Assembly (NCBI RefSeq): GCF_041893525.1
Contig: NZ_CP169069.1
Length of the DNA: 64,000 nucleotides
Strand: one strand, 5' to 3'
From: Phaeobacter bryozoorum
Lineage (GTDB): Bacteria; Pseudomonadota; Alphaproteobacteria; Rhodobacterales; Rhodobacteraceae
The first letter of the stretch is position 1; each line of letters begins with the position of its first letter. The notes under the pieces are model-generated. The model searched no databases and was not told the DNA's origin. It saw only the letters and a list, made by a program, of their open reading frames with translations. Below are positions 17,831 to 26,270 of the stretch, one piece after another. Made by a program: the position numbers and the translations under genes.

Positions 17831-18136
17831 TGCCTGTTCCCTCGGATTAATAGGTAGATTATGGCGGCGCTTGTTTAAGCCTGCGCAGGCTGGCAGCGGG
17901 CGGTCGAAATTGCACATCGAAAATCCTGAGGCTTCCCCTCGGCGCGTTTTGGAACCCCGTTGATCAAGCCGGCTGCGCAGGTCTGCCTCAGAAATCCTGA
18001 GGCGCTGTTTTCAAACTTTCGATTGGATGTGGCACCGGCTTTGGCTGAGACCTTAGGACGGAATGACCGGACTTTCCTGATGCAGATCGGATGAGCCATG
18101 TGGCGTCCTGCTGTCAGGTAGCCGGAACCTCCCGCG
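17831..18136. promoter_or_regulatory. Divergent control region between SDR gene and paaZ2
   Basis: A non-coding 306 bp region. It carries a 12-bp direct repeat, AAATCCTGAGGC, at 17921-17932 and 17992-18003. The second copy also forms a hairpin, GCCTCA at 17985-17990 pairing with TGAGGC at 17998-18003 (7-nt loop). These are candidate regulator sites for the paaZ2-tdaF operon. The tdaC palindrome is not repeated here by eye. Confidence 0.45.
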
Positions 18137-20284
18137 ATGCAGCAGCAAGAGGGCTTTGACTTGACAGATCATGTAGAACGACCCCGTTTTCTTCAAAGTC
18201 TGGTTGCGGATAATTGGGAGCATCGCCCGGGTGAGACACTGAGCCTTGCCAATGCTGCGACCGATCGACCGAATGCGATCCTGTCCTTCAGTGCTGATGA
18301 CGGGCGAGAGGCGGTCGACTATGCACGTGCGATTGGCGGGCCGGCGCTGCGCGCCATGGGATTCCACGATCGCGCGCAACGGCTGCGGTCTCTAGCACGG
18401 GTTCTGAACGACAGCCGCGCAGGGCTATATCGTGAGAGCCTGACGATCGGCGCGACGCGGCACGATTGCCTGCTGGACGTCGACGCTGGCATTGCGCGTC
18501 TTGCGGCGCTGGCAGGTCAGGCGCTGAAATCCCTGCCCAATGCCCCTGTGCTGCATCTTGAAGATGCTATCGGACCGGCCGGCGCAACCGGTCGACAACA
18601 GATATTGGCCCCGCTTGCTGGCGTTGCCGTGCATATCACCGCGTTGGATAGCCCCGTATCGGGGCTGCTGGAGCAGATCGCGCCCGCGCTGATCGCCGGT
18701 GTGCCGTGCATCATCTGCCCTGATCCCGCCACCGCCTGTGTGAGCGAACGTCTGGTAAAACTGATCCATCAGAGCCAAACGCTGCCAACTGGCGCAGTGC
18801 AGTTGCTCTATTGTCCGCCCCTCGGGGTGTTGGAGTATCTGGCCGCAGGTGATGCGGTCAGCTTTGCCGGAGGGCGCGACGTCGCCCGGAAGTTGCGACA
18901 GCACCCAGGGATTGCCGCAGGTCTGGTACGCTTTCAATCCTGTGAGACAGGTCTGTCTGCGGCAATTCTAGGCAGTGATGTCGCACCCGGGAGCCCGGAA
19001 TTTGAGTTCTTCCTCCGCGAGATCCGCAGCGAATTGATCCTGCGGGCGGGTCAACGGCGTCACGCGGTGCGTCGCATTCTGCTGCCGCGCTACCGCGAGG
19101 ATGAAGTGGTGGAGCGTTTGGTCGAAACCCTATCCGAGATCGCTATTGGGCAGCCGGATGACCCCGCTACGCAGATGGGCCCATTGGTGTCGCGGGCGCA
19201 TCTGAAGACGGCTCAGAACGCGCTTGCCGAGCTGCGCCGCGCCGCCGATGTGATATCCGGTCCTATCCTCGCGGCGGCACCGGAAGGGGGGGCATTTCTC
19301 GCACCAGTGCTGCTGCATTGTCGCCAGCCTGCCCAGTCCTCTGTCATCCACGAGACCTTTGTGCAGGGGCCGGTTGCAACCGTGATGGCCTATGACAGCC
19401 TATGTGATGCGATTGCCCTGGCCAATCTGGCGCCCTGCTCGCGGTTCTCGACCGTATTCACCAATGACAGTCCGCTGGCGCAGGAGGCTGCCGCCTGTCT
19501 GACCTCCGCAGAAGGCCAGGTCAGAATTTGCGGCAGCGAAATGGCGCGTCAGGCATTGGAGCTGTCAACCGATCCAACCGTTCCGCGTCTCTTCTCCGCT
19601 ACGCATCACAGTCAGGTCTGCGGTGCCGAGGATATTCGCCGCACAGTTGCGGCCTATATGATGCGGACAGAAATTCACGCACCGCCGCAGTTGCTGACGG
19701 CGTTGACGGGGCGCTGGGTCGAGGGCGCTGAAACCAGACGCAATGGTCACCCGTTCCGCAAGTCACTGGAAACACTGCGCATCGGCGACCAGCTAATCAC
19801 CGAGACAAGAAAGATCACCGAACAGGATGTTGAGCAGTTTGCCCATTTTACTGGTGATGTCTTCTACGCTCATATGGACCGGGAGGCCGCGCGTGCGCAT
19901 CCGTTTTTTGACGACCGTGTGGCGCATGGCCAGCTGGTCGTTTCCTTTGCGAATGGGCTGCTTGTCGATCCGGCACCGGGCCCGGTCTTGGCCAATATTG
20001 GTTCCGACAATCTGCGCTTTCATGCGCCGGTATATTTTGGCGACTGCCTGCATGTTCGCGTGACCTGCAAGGAGATCACGCCGCGTGCCTCTGCGCCTTT
20101 TGGCGATGTGCGATGGGATTGCTGTGTGCTGAATGCCTGCGGTGCGGTCGTGGCGCGCTTTGATCTGCTGACGCTGGTGATGAAGACCTGGCCGCCTGTT
20201 CCGCAGGGGAGGACCGGCACCGCGGCGGTGGCTGTTGTCACATCGGATAGGCCAGAGGCGTCTGTCACACAGCCCGCTGAATAA
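18137..20284 (+). CDS. paaZ2: PaaZ2: PaaZ homologue with dead aldehyde dehydrogenase domain and intact enoyl-CoA hydratase domain
   Basis: A 715-residue protein laid out like PaaZ: ALDH domain (about 15-520) and MaoC-type hydratase (about 525-690). In E. coli PaaZ the ALDH nucleophile is in GQKCTA and the base is in FTMEADS. Here these positions read GQRRHA (Arg308) and FQSCETG (Cys269), so aldehyde oxidation should be abolished. The hydratase catalytic Asp and His remain in TGDVFYAHMD (Asp574, His579), with RVAHGQLV. The ring-opened phenylacetyl-CoA aldehyde would accumulate and cyclise to the tropone precursor. This matches the published role of PaaZ2 in TDA synthesis. tdaF follows 31 bases downstream. 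Confidence 0.92.
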   Translation: MQQQEGFDLTDHVERPRFLQSLVADNWEHRPGETLSLANAATDRPNAILSFSADDGREAVDYARAIGGPALRAMGFHDRAQRLRSLARVLNDSRAGLYRESLTIGATRHDCLLDVDAGIARLAALAGQALKSLPNAPVLHLEDAIGPAGATGRQQILAPLAGVAVHITALDSPVSGLLEQIAPALIAGVPCIICPDPATACVSERLVKLIHQSQTLPTGAVQLLYCPPLGVLEYLAAGDAVSFAGGRDVARKLRQHPGIAAGLVRFQSCETGLSAAILGSDVAPGSPEFEFFLREIRSELILRAGQRRHAVRRILLPRYREDEVVERLVETLSEIAIGQPDDPATQMGPLVSRAHLKTAQNALAELRRAADVISGPILAAAPEGGAFLAPVLLHCRQPAQSSVIHETFVQGPVATVMAYDSLCDAIALANLAPCSRFSTVFTNDSPLAQEAAACLTSAEGQVRICGSEMARQALELSTDPTVPRLFSATHHSQVCGAEDIRRTVAAYMMRTEIHAPPQLLTALTGRWVEGAETRRNGHPFRKSLETLRIGDQLITETRKITEQDVEQFAHFTGDVFYAHMDREAARAHPFFDDRVAHGQLVVSFANGLLVDPAPGPVLANIGSDNLRFHAPVYFGDCLHVRVTCKEITPRASAPFGDVRWDCCVLNACGAVVARFDLLTLVMKTWPPVPQGRTGTAAVAVVTSDRPEASVTQPAE

Positions 20285-20315
20285 TCAGAAATTCAACTGA
20301 GATAGGATATTTTCG

Positions 20316-20897
20316 ATGACGAACACCGAGATCGACACCCCGTCACGCCCGCGCATTCTGATTGGCGTTACCGGCTCTCTGGATGCCACAATGCTGCCGC
20401 TCTATCTGCGAGCAATCAAAAATGAGATCGACTGTGAACTGACCGCGCTGTTCACTCCGACAGCGACGAAATTTGTAAACATGGACGCGGTTGCACTGTT
20501 CCTTGATCGGGTGATCAGCGGCGATAACCCGAAGGACTGGCCGACAGACAAGCCGGGGCGTATTGTAGCGGATCATGACATTCTCGCCATCCTGCCGACT
20601 ACAGCGAACACGCTTTCGGCGATTGCGCACGGGTCCTCGCAGAACCGGCTAACCACCGTTGTCCTTGCGGCGACTTTCCCGGTTCTGCTCTTTCCTGTGA
20701 TGGGTGGCCCCATGTGGGAAAAACCCGCAGTCCGCCGGAACGTGATGCAATTGCGCGAGGACGGTTATGAGGTTTTTGAGCCGGTATGGCGCGAGAACTA
20801 CGATCCCTTGCTAAAGATCCAGCATGGGCATCATTCGCTCCCTGATCCGGAGCAGGTGGTGCAGATTCTGCAAAGCCGTTTGCCTTCGGCTGGTTAG
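20316..20897 (+). CDS. tdaF: TdaF: HFCD-family flavoprotein (phosphopantothenoylcysteine decarboxylase-like)
   Basis: A 193-residue flavoprotein with GVTGSLDATMLPLYLRAI at the N-terminus, ILPTTANTLSAIAHG in the FMN-binding region, and a substrate-clamp motif PVMGGPMW. In EpiD and PPC decarboxylases that motif is PxMNxxMW; the Asn is Gly here. The family oxidatively decarboxylates cysteine-containing substrates, fitting a proposed role in releasing the thiol sulfur during TDA assembly. It is the second gene of the paaZ2 operon and is followed by a hairpin terminator. Confidence 0.92.
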   Translation: MTNTEIDTPSRPRILIGVTGSLDATMLPLYLRAIKNEIDCELTALFTPTATKFVNMDAVALFLDRVISGDNPKDWPTDKPGRIVADHDILAILPTTANTLSAIAHGSSQNRLTTVVLAATFPVLLFPVMGGPMWEKPAVRRNVMQLREDGYEVFEPVWRENYDPLLKIQHGHHSLPDPEQVVQILQSRLPSAG

Positions 20898-20923
20898 CCC
20901 GCAGCATGTAATCTGAGGTGATA

Positions 20924-20945
20924 CGGTGCAGCACCTGCTGCGCCG
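20924..20945 (+). terminator. Hairpin terminator after tdaF
   Basis: A nine-pair stem (one G-U) at 20924-20932 and 20937-20945 has a four-base loop and is followed by TTT. It lies between tdaF and the convergent 20957 gene, and could serve both strands. Confidence 0.6.
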
Positions 20946-20956
20946 TTTGATGCCTG

Positions 20957-21397
20957 TCAGGGAGCTTTGATCAACAGCGTTTTGACAAACATGCCTCCCC
21001 CCGGTCGCCCCAGAACGCGATGGTCCTGCGCCCGCAGCGAGACGGTGATCTCATGCGTCCCGCTTGGCAGATGCCCGATCACGATATGAGGCTGGTAGGC
21101 GGTTACGATCTTCTCAGCACCCAGATGGACATGGGCATGGCCGCGGGCCAAAGCCTTGGCCTCGCTGATGCAAAGATCGGTAAACACGAAATTCTCAACC
21201 TCGATTTTCAGATGCCAGCCATCGATTGGCGTGTAGCTCGCTGTAACATCAAGCTCGGGTAGCGGGTGATCGTCTGGCAGGGTGGCGAAGAGTGCTGCCG
21301 GCAGCTCGTCGATCATCGCCACAAGAGGCAGACCGGCGCAAATGGCAATCAGCGGGGCCGAGGCGAGCATGCTGACGCTGAAGACGAATTTCAACAT
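20957..21397 (-). CDS. Exported or membrane-anchored protein of unknown function
   Basis: A 146-residue protein not recognised. An N-terminal hydrophobic segment (about residues 3-28) works as a signal anchor or signal peptide. The rest is beta-rich with GWHLKIEVENFVFT, HVHLGAEKI and GTHEITVSLRAQDHRVL, like a small immunoglobulin-like periplasmic domain. Histidines in ARGHAHVHLG could bind metal. It is the last gene of a three-gene minus-strand operon (haloperoxidase-like, DoxX-like, this protein), six bases after the DoxX-like gene. Confidence 0.7.
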   Translation of the reverse strand: MLKFVFSVSMLASAPLIAICAGLPLVAMIDELPAALFATLPDDHPLPELDVTASYTPIDGWHLKIEVENFVFTDLCISEAKALARGHAHVHLGAEKIVTAYQPHIVIGHLPSGTHEITVSLRAQDHRVLGRPGGGMFVKTLLIKAP

Positions 21398-21403
21398 CTA
21401 CTC

Positions 21404-22462
21404 TCATACCGTCTGGGGTGCACCAAGGCGATGCGGCCGTCTCAATAGGTCGACAGGCGCCCCACCGTGCAGCAGGAAAAACAGGAAGACGCCGTAAAGA
21501 TTGCCGTGCAGCAGCGGAGATTCTGCCAGGCTGACGGCAAAGAAGGTGAAGGCGAACAGCAGGAATACTGCGATTGGCCGGATGAGCTGCCCCAGCGCCA
21601 ACAGCACACCGGCGACCAGCTCGATTGCCATCATGATCAGCGCGACAAATGGCAGCGGCAGTCCAAAGAACCACATGTTGCCGTGCTCGAGTATGGCGAT
21701 CAGCAGCGTCGGTTGAAGGAATTTCACTAGGATGGCAATGGTTGCAAAAGTTCCGCCCATGGTGACTTGAACCAGACACCAGACCAAACCGGGGGCATTG
21801 GGAAGAAGTGCAGGGAAACCTGGCGGCAAGTAATAATCGACGCTAAGTGATCCGCCGCCAAAATGCAGCAGCAACAGCGCGGGGGCGGCGAAATGGAAGC
21901 CGTAGTAGGCGATGAAATCGAGCGAGAAGAGGAGACTGCCAAGGGCGACAAGACATAAGATGCCGAAGGCGGCGAACCGTGTGCCGAGACCGAGCACCAG
22001 AAAGACCGATGAAATCAGTGCAGGCAGGGCCAGCCAGTCCCAACCTGGGATCAGAGCCAACTGCATGTCTGGCACGAAGAGCGTTGGCGTGCTCCACATC
22101 TCGGTTCCGTGGCGCGGCAAACCTCCAAGCGCGTTCAGACCGACCGTCGTTCCCAGTCCGATCCGCAGACATAAGGTCCCCCAATCGGCGCTGCATTTCT
22201 GCAGGGGCTTACAGATGCGGTCCTCCAATGGGCGCAGGATTTGCCCGGCAAGGACCATCGCAAAGATGGCGGTTGCGGCAAGACACGCAAAGCCGATCAG
22301 CAGGATCGGACTGCGAAACAGGTCCGGTACCGTCGCTTGAGAAAGCGAGAGAACTTCGTCAGGCGTAAGCAGCCAGGGTTCATGGGCGATGGCTGGATCG
22401 CCGATCAGGACCAGCCCAAGGCTCAAGAAAGCGGCCATCTGTGCAGAATTAGGCTGCGCCAT
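21404..22462 (-). CDS. DoxX-like polytopic membrane protein
   Basis: A 352-residue protein with an N-terminal hydrophobic leader and about eight membrane helices. The half with LRIGLGTTVGLNALGG and the C-terminal helices VALIMMAIELVAGVLLALGQLIRP and NLYGVFLFFLLHGG look like a tandem of DoxX/SURF4-type four-helix units. DoxX-like proteins take part in thiosulfate:quinone oxidoreductases and in redox or detoxification complexes. The ATG at 22462 with AAGGAG nine bases upstream was chosen over a GTG at 22507. A strong hairpin lies between it and the upstream haloperoxidase-like gene. Confidence 0.75.
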   Translation of the reverse strand: MAQPNSAQMAAFLSLGLVLIGDPAIAHEPWLLTPDEVLSLSQATVPDLFRSPILLIGFACLAATAIFAMVLAGQILRPLEDRICKPLQKCSADWGTLCLRIGLGTTVGLNALGGLPRHGTEMWSTPTLFVPDMQLALIPGWDWLALPALISSVFLVLGLGTRFAAFGILCLVALGSLLFSLDFIAYYGFHFAAPALLLLHFGGGSLSVDYYLPPGFPALLPNAPGLVWCLVQVTMGGTFATIAILVKFLQPTLLIAILEHGNMWFFGLPLPFVALIMMAIELVAGVLLALGQLIRPIAVFLLFAFTFFAVSLAESPLLHGNLYGVFLFFLLHGGAPVDLLRRPHRLGAPQTV

Positions 22463-22518
22463 GGTCTGGCTCCTTGGCTGGATACGTGCGGTGACCGGAT
22501 CAAGCACCGCGGCCGTAG

Positions 22519-22549
22519 CCCCGCAGCAGGCAGATTACTTGCTGCGGGG
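22519..22549 (-). terminator. Intercistronic hairpin between haloperoxidase-like and DoxX-like genes
   Basis: A perfect 10-bp inverted repeat (22519-22528 and 22540-22549) with an 11-nt loop. No T-tract follows on the minus strand, so it may act as an RNA-stabilising or attenuating hairpin inside the operon and not as a full terminator. Confidence 0.5.
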
Positions 22550-22555
22550 GAGGGA

Positions 22556-23881
22556 TTATTGCGACAATTTGGTTGAGAGGATACCGGCGCAATCGGCACC
22601 GCCCCCGCCGCTCACGGCCTGTGCGGAGGCTACGGGTGACAGAAACTCAGCGCTGATATAGCTGCCGATCTGATAACCCAGCATGTCGCCGACCGTGTTG
22701 GAGCGTCGATAATGAACCCCTCCGATGACCCGCGATTCTGCTTCTTCCTCCGCAAATTGGGCAAAGGTTTGATAGCTGCGGCTATAGCCATCCTTGCCTT
22801 CAAAGCTAAAGGTGAACTCATCGGCGCCGAATACCGCTTCCATCACCTGCTGGGCAGCGCTGCCGCTGGTGCAATGCTGACAGGGGTATTCCGGGTGCAT
22901 CGGCGCCGCCACCAGCGGCGTCCAGCCGTCCATGGTGTCGAGCTGCGGATGATCGTACCCGTTGCCAACCGCGGCCAGCGCGGTTTCCGGCCGCCAGAAC
23001 TGGTAGGTGTATTTGGCATCGAACCCGGCAACCAGAGCGTCGGTCAATGCGATATTCAAAAGCGCCAAGGTTCGCGCTTCCTCCACCAGTGGCAGGGCGC
23101 AGGCGCGGCTGCTGTCACGGGCGATCTGGTTCCAGGCGCCTGATCCAGACCCGGCGTGAAGCTTCGCGATTGCAATAAGATCAGGATCGGTTTGCGAGGT
23201 GGAGCCGCCGAGTTGCGCGACTTCTGCCAGATCACGCTGGAATTGCATGCTGTCGAGCTGTGGCGGCGGCGGGACACCAAACTGCTTTGCGGAGGTGAGT
23301 GCAAAGGGCTGCATATGTCGAATTTTCGGAGCAACCATCGGACGTCCGGAGGTAGGCTGATAGATGCCATTTTCGCCTGGTCCGGGGGTGAAGTCGTTTG
23401 CGAAATCAGCGCCGTCGGCGGCGCGTTTGTCCAACACCGCCTGCGCAGCTGCGGTACCGAGCCGGATCCCCGCTGCGCGGGCGGTTGCATCTGTCACCTC
23501 GGCGAGGACAGTCTCAGCCGCCATTGCCAGATCTGCTGCGCGCTCGGGCATCAGCTGCTGCATTATGGTCAGGGCCGCTTGCGTTACCGCTGCGCGTCTG
23601 TCCGCAGTCGGATCCTGCGCACCGTCGTAGGCATAGGCATGGTATGCGCCATCAACGGCGTTTGCAGCGTCAAACATGGCGGCATGCAGCAGCGCCAGCG
23701 TGCGCTGGCGCTGCGCGCCGGGCCATTTTTCCTCAACGACGAAACGCATCGCGGTTTCTTGCCAATCGGCAGCCAGCTCAGCCTGCGCCGGTCCGCTAAC
23801 AGAGAAAAGAGCGGCTGTTGCCAAACTTGCGATAGAGGCATGAGAGAGCAACTGGTGGCGCCAAGGGGTCAGGGTCAACAT
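22556..23881 (-). CDS. Exported vanadium-dependent haloperoxidase/PAP2 superfamily protein
   Basis: A 441-residue protein with a signal peptide ending near Ala-Gln-Ala (about 34). All three vanadate/phosphate-binding motifs of the superfamily are present: Lys290 to Arg297-Pro in KYTYQFWRP, His336 in EYPCQHC (PSGH in classical enzymes), and Ser383-Arg384 with His390 in SRVIGGVH. The PCxHC variant is common in bacterial V-HPO-like proteins. It could oxidise halide or act as an acid phosphatase in the periplasm; sequence alone does not decide. It is first of an operon with the DoxX-like protein, next to the TDA genes. Confidence 0.82.
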   Translation of the reverse strand: MLTLTPWRHQLLSHASIASLATAALFSVSGPAQAELAADWQETAMRFVVEEKWPGAQRQRTLALLHAAMFDAANAVDGAYHAYAYDGAQDPTADRRAAVTQAALTIMQQLMPERAADLAMAAETVLAEVTDATARAAGIRLGTAAAQAVLDKRAADGADFANDFTPGPGENGIYQPTSGRPMVAPKIRHMQPFALTSAKQFGVPPPPQLDSMQFQRDLAEVAQLGGSTSQTDPDLIAIAKLHAGSGSGAWNQIARDSSRACALPLVEEARTLALLNIALTDALVAGFDAKYTYQFWRPETALAAVGNGYDHPQLDTMDGWTPLVAAPMHPEYPCQHCTSGSAAQQVMEAVFGADEFTFSFEGKDGYSRSYQTFAQFAEEEAESRVIGGVHYRRSNTVGDMLGYQIGSYISAEFLSPVASAQAVSGGGGADCAGILSTKLSQ

Positions 23882-23954
23882 CGGAGTACCTCGTCCGTGA
23901 TAAGTGCAGCTATAGGTAGAAATGCTTTGGCCGCTCGTACAAATCGAAAGTCCC

Positions 23955-23991
23955 GAAGGCGCCCCTCAGGTTTTCTTCTGGGGGCGCCTTC
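23955..23991 (-). terminator. Hairpin terminator downstream of DASS transporter
   Basis: A perfect 11-bp inverted repeat, 23955-23965 and 23981-23991, with a 15-nt loop. It lies just past the stop of the DASS gene on the minus strand. It separates that gene from the haloperoxidase-like operon. Confidence 0.65.
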
Positions 23992-24014
23992 TACGCGGTC
24001 AGATGGCCAGCAAC

Positions 24015-25472
24015 TCAGAGCATGCCCAATAGGTGCCACCACATAAGATCCAGTGGGGCAAGCAGCAGAAGGCTGATGAAGAACAGGCTGAGACAAAGAC
24101 GGATTATTGCTTTGGCTGGAAGGTTTCCGGCCTGAATGGCAGCGACCAGCGGCGGCGCCTGAAAGGGTAGGAAGACATTTGAGAAAGCCACAACCTGCGT
24201 CATCAGAACGGTTTCCAACGGCAGGCCGGTGGCTTCTGACAGCTCACCGGCGAGCGGAGTCATTACGGCCGGGACACCGGGCAGATTGGTAATCATCGCG
24301 ACCAGTGTCGACAGCCCGATCAGGATAGATGTGTTCCAGACCGGCCAATCCGCGGCAAAGGCAACCGTTCCAGTGACCGCACCAACCACGGCTTCGCCCA
24401 GACCCGCCGACGAAATGACGGCGCCCAGCCCCATGATGCCGGCGACAAACAGCAAGGCCCCATAGCTCAGATCGGTGTTGATGCACCCCTTGCGTGTGAG
24501 ATTCGCGCCAGGCAGCAGGCAGATCAGTGCAGCTGCCATACCCACCCATGCGGGTGACACCATATGGATCTGGTCCGTGAGCCACAGCAACAGGCAAAGC
24601 GCCAGTACCAGGCTCAGCGCCCGCTCCTGCCGGCTGAATGGTTCAGATGTGGTTGTCGGCGCGACGCTATGGGGCGGTATCCGGTCGGGGAACATCATCA
24701 GCGCAAGCCCGACCAAGACTGCCGATTTCACAACGCCAAGCACCGGAAAATGCAGCAGGAGATAATCGAAATAGGAGATATTGAGTCCGTAAATGGTTTC
24801 CCCCATCCCGACGAGGATCATGTTCGGAGCATTTGCAGGCAGGATGGTGAAGGCCGGAGCAAAGGTGCCGAATGTAGCAACCGCCAGCATCCCGGTCCGG
24901 CCATTTGATGCCGGACCAAAACCGACGCGCTCAGCCAAGGCGGAGATTATCGGAAGAAGGATCATGATCCGCCCAATCGAGGATGGCATGACAAAGGCCA
25001 GCGCGACCGAGAAGACGACAATGCCACTCAGCAGGCCGCCATAGCTGCGCAGGGGCAACAGGGCCAGCACGCTGGCGGCCCGCTTGTCGAGGGCCGTGTG
25101 CTTGATCGCGGCACCGAGGACCAGGCCACTGAAAAGCAACCAGAACGTAGAAGAGTGAAAGCCCGAGAATATCGTCTCAGGTGCAGCAACTCCCAATACG
25201 ACGGCGACGAGAAAGAACGCCAGAGCGGTCCAATATTCAGGGACGAGGCCAGTCGCCCACAAACCGATTGCGCTCACCGCGAGTGCCGCGACGATGGCCA
25301 GATCCGGGGCGAGGTGGACCCAGGTCGCAAGCGCCGCGAGTCCGGCACAGGCGAAGATCAGCAGCAATGTCCACAGTGATCGCCCCGTACGAAGCAGCTG
25401 CGGTAGCGTGTGGCTTGTCGGCGGCATTGGCGGTGTGGATTTCGGGGCTGCGGGGTGGCTTTGATCGGTCAT
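24015..25472 (-). CDS. DASS/SLC13 family anion transporter
   Basis: A 485-residue carrier with about twelve membrane helices. The family is recognised by the early GLVPEYWTALAFFLVAVVLG region, the LPANAPNMILVGMGETI segment, and the SNVFLPFQAPPLVAAIQAG segment near the C-terminus. DASS carriers move di- or tricarboxylates or sulfate with sodium. The ATG at 25472 (Met-Thr-Asp-Gln) was chosen because an upstream extension has no family similarity. It sits between the two arms of the TDA locus; the substrate is unknown, and sulfate would fit the sulfur demand of TDA but is speculation. Confidence 0.85.
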   Translation of the reverse strand: MTDQSHPAAPKSTPPMPPTSHTLPQLLRTGRSLWTLLLIFACAGLAALATWVHLAPDLAIVAALAVSAIGLWATGLVPEYWTALAFFLVAVVLGVAAPETIFSGFHSSTFWLLFSGLVLGAAIKHTALDKRAASVLALLPLRSYGGLLSGIVVFSVALAFVMPSSIGRIMILLPIISALAERVGFGPASNGRTGMLAVATFGTFAPAFTILPANAPNMILVGMGETIYGLNISYFDYLLLHFPVLGVVKSAVLVGLALMMFPDRIPPHSVAPTTTSEPFSRQERALSLVLALCLLLWLTDQIHMVSPAWVGMAAALICLLPGANLTRKGCINTDLSYGALLFVAGIMGLGAVISSAGLGEAVVGAVTGTVAFAADWPVWNTSILIGLSTLVAMITNLPGVPAVMTPLAGELSEATGLPLETVLMTQVVAFSNVFLPFQAPPLVAAIQAGNLPAKAIIRLCLSLFFISLLLLAPLDLMWWHLLGML

Positions 25473-25769
25473 GCGTCTGAGGGTCCTATGGTCGATTATC
25501 AGGACACGATATGCCGCCGGATCAGGGTGCGAAGCCAATCGTTTTATCGGAGACGGGGTCTCATGAATTCCAAAGGCTCCGCTGACCTCAAGGTTCCACA
25601 ACAACTAGAGCGTGCCCTCAGAAAAATGGAGGTCACGCATCCGGTCTTTCGATTTTACGATGCCCGGACTGCGTCATATCAGAAAGAAACCGTTCGACGG
25701 TGGCCCGCCCAGACCTGTGCTTTCAGGTCCGCCAGCCCTTTCCCTCCCCAAGACCGATTGCGAGACGCC

Positions 25770-26228
25770 ATGACTGATGTGATGCAATTACTGACTGTGC
25801 CATCCGACAAGTTTCAAATCAGACCGATCGGTGTGATCCGCACTGGATTTGCAGAGGTCAAAGAATGCCCGATGTCAGGACGTCGCAACCCGGCAACCAG
25901 CCGGATTGAAGTGGCGCCCGAGTATCAGGCTGCATTGCATAACATCGAGCTCGCCTCTCATCTTTGGGTTCTTTACTGGCTGCATAAGTCCGACCGCAGC
26001 GCTTTGGTACGCCAGGCGCGAGGCAGTCAGGTCGCAAGGGGGATCTTTGCCAGCCGCGCGCCAAACCGGCCAAATCCCATTGGATTGAGCGCGGTGCAAC
26101 TGCTGGATCAGTCCGATGGCGTGCTGACGATCAGCGGACTGGACTGCATCGACGGAACCCCGGTTATCGACCTGAAACCTGTTGTTCCCGAAGAAGATGC
26201 CCGCCCAGACGCGACCATCGGCTGGTAG
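25770..26228 (+). CDS. TrmO/TsaA-domain protein (SAM-dependent tRNA-t6A methyltransferase family)
   Basis: A 152-residue protein made almost wholly of the TrmO beta-barrel: FQIRPIGVIRTGF at the start, HLWVLYWLHKSDR, FASRAPNRPNPIGLSAVQLL and DCIDGTPVIDLKP. E. coli TrmO (about 235 aa) methylates t6A in tRNA-Thr; this version lacks its C-terminal domain. An in-frame ATG at 25563 would add 69 residues without family similarity, so the start is uncertain. Short TsaA-domain genes often sit beside metal or small-molecule ABC importers, as here (the next gene is 42 bases away). A dedicated small-molecule methyltransferase role is possible. Confidence 0.8.
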   Translation: MTDVMQLLTVPSDKFQIRPIGVIRTGFAEVKECPMSGRRNPATSRIEVAPEYQAALHNIELASHLWVLYWLHKSDRSALVRQARGSQVARGIFASRAPNRPNPIGLSAVQLLDQSDGVLTISGLDCIDGTPVIDLKPVVPEEDARPDATIGW

Positions 26229-26270
26229 CGCCCCTCCTGCGAGTGTTTCGGTAACGAAGAAAGTGATGCC

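Noticed and set aside
25563..25769. A longer TrmO-like protein starting at 25563
   Set aside because: The extra 69 residues have no TrmO similarity and lack an obvious ribosome site, so the shorter form was preferred, although the start remains uncertain.
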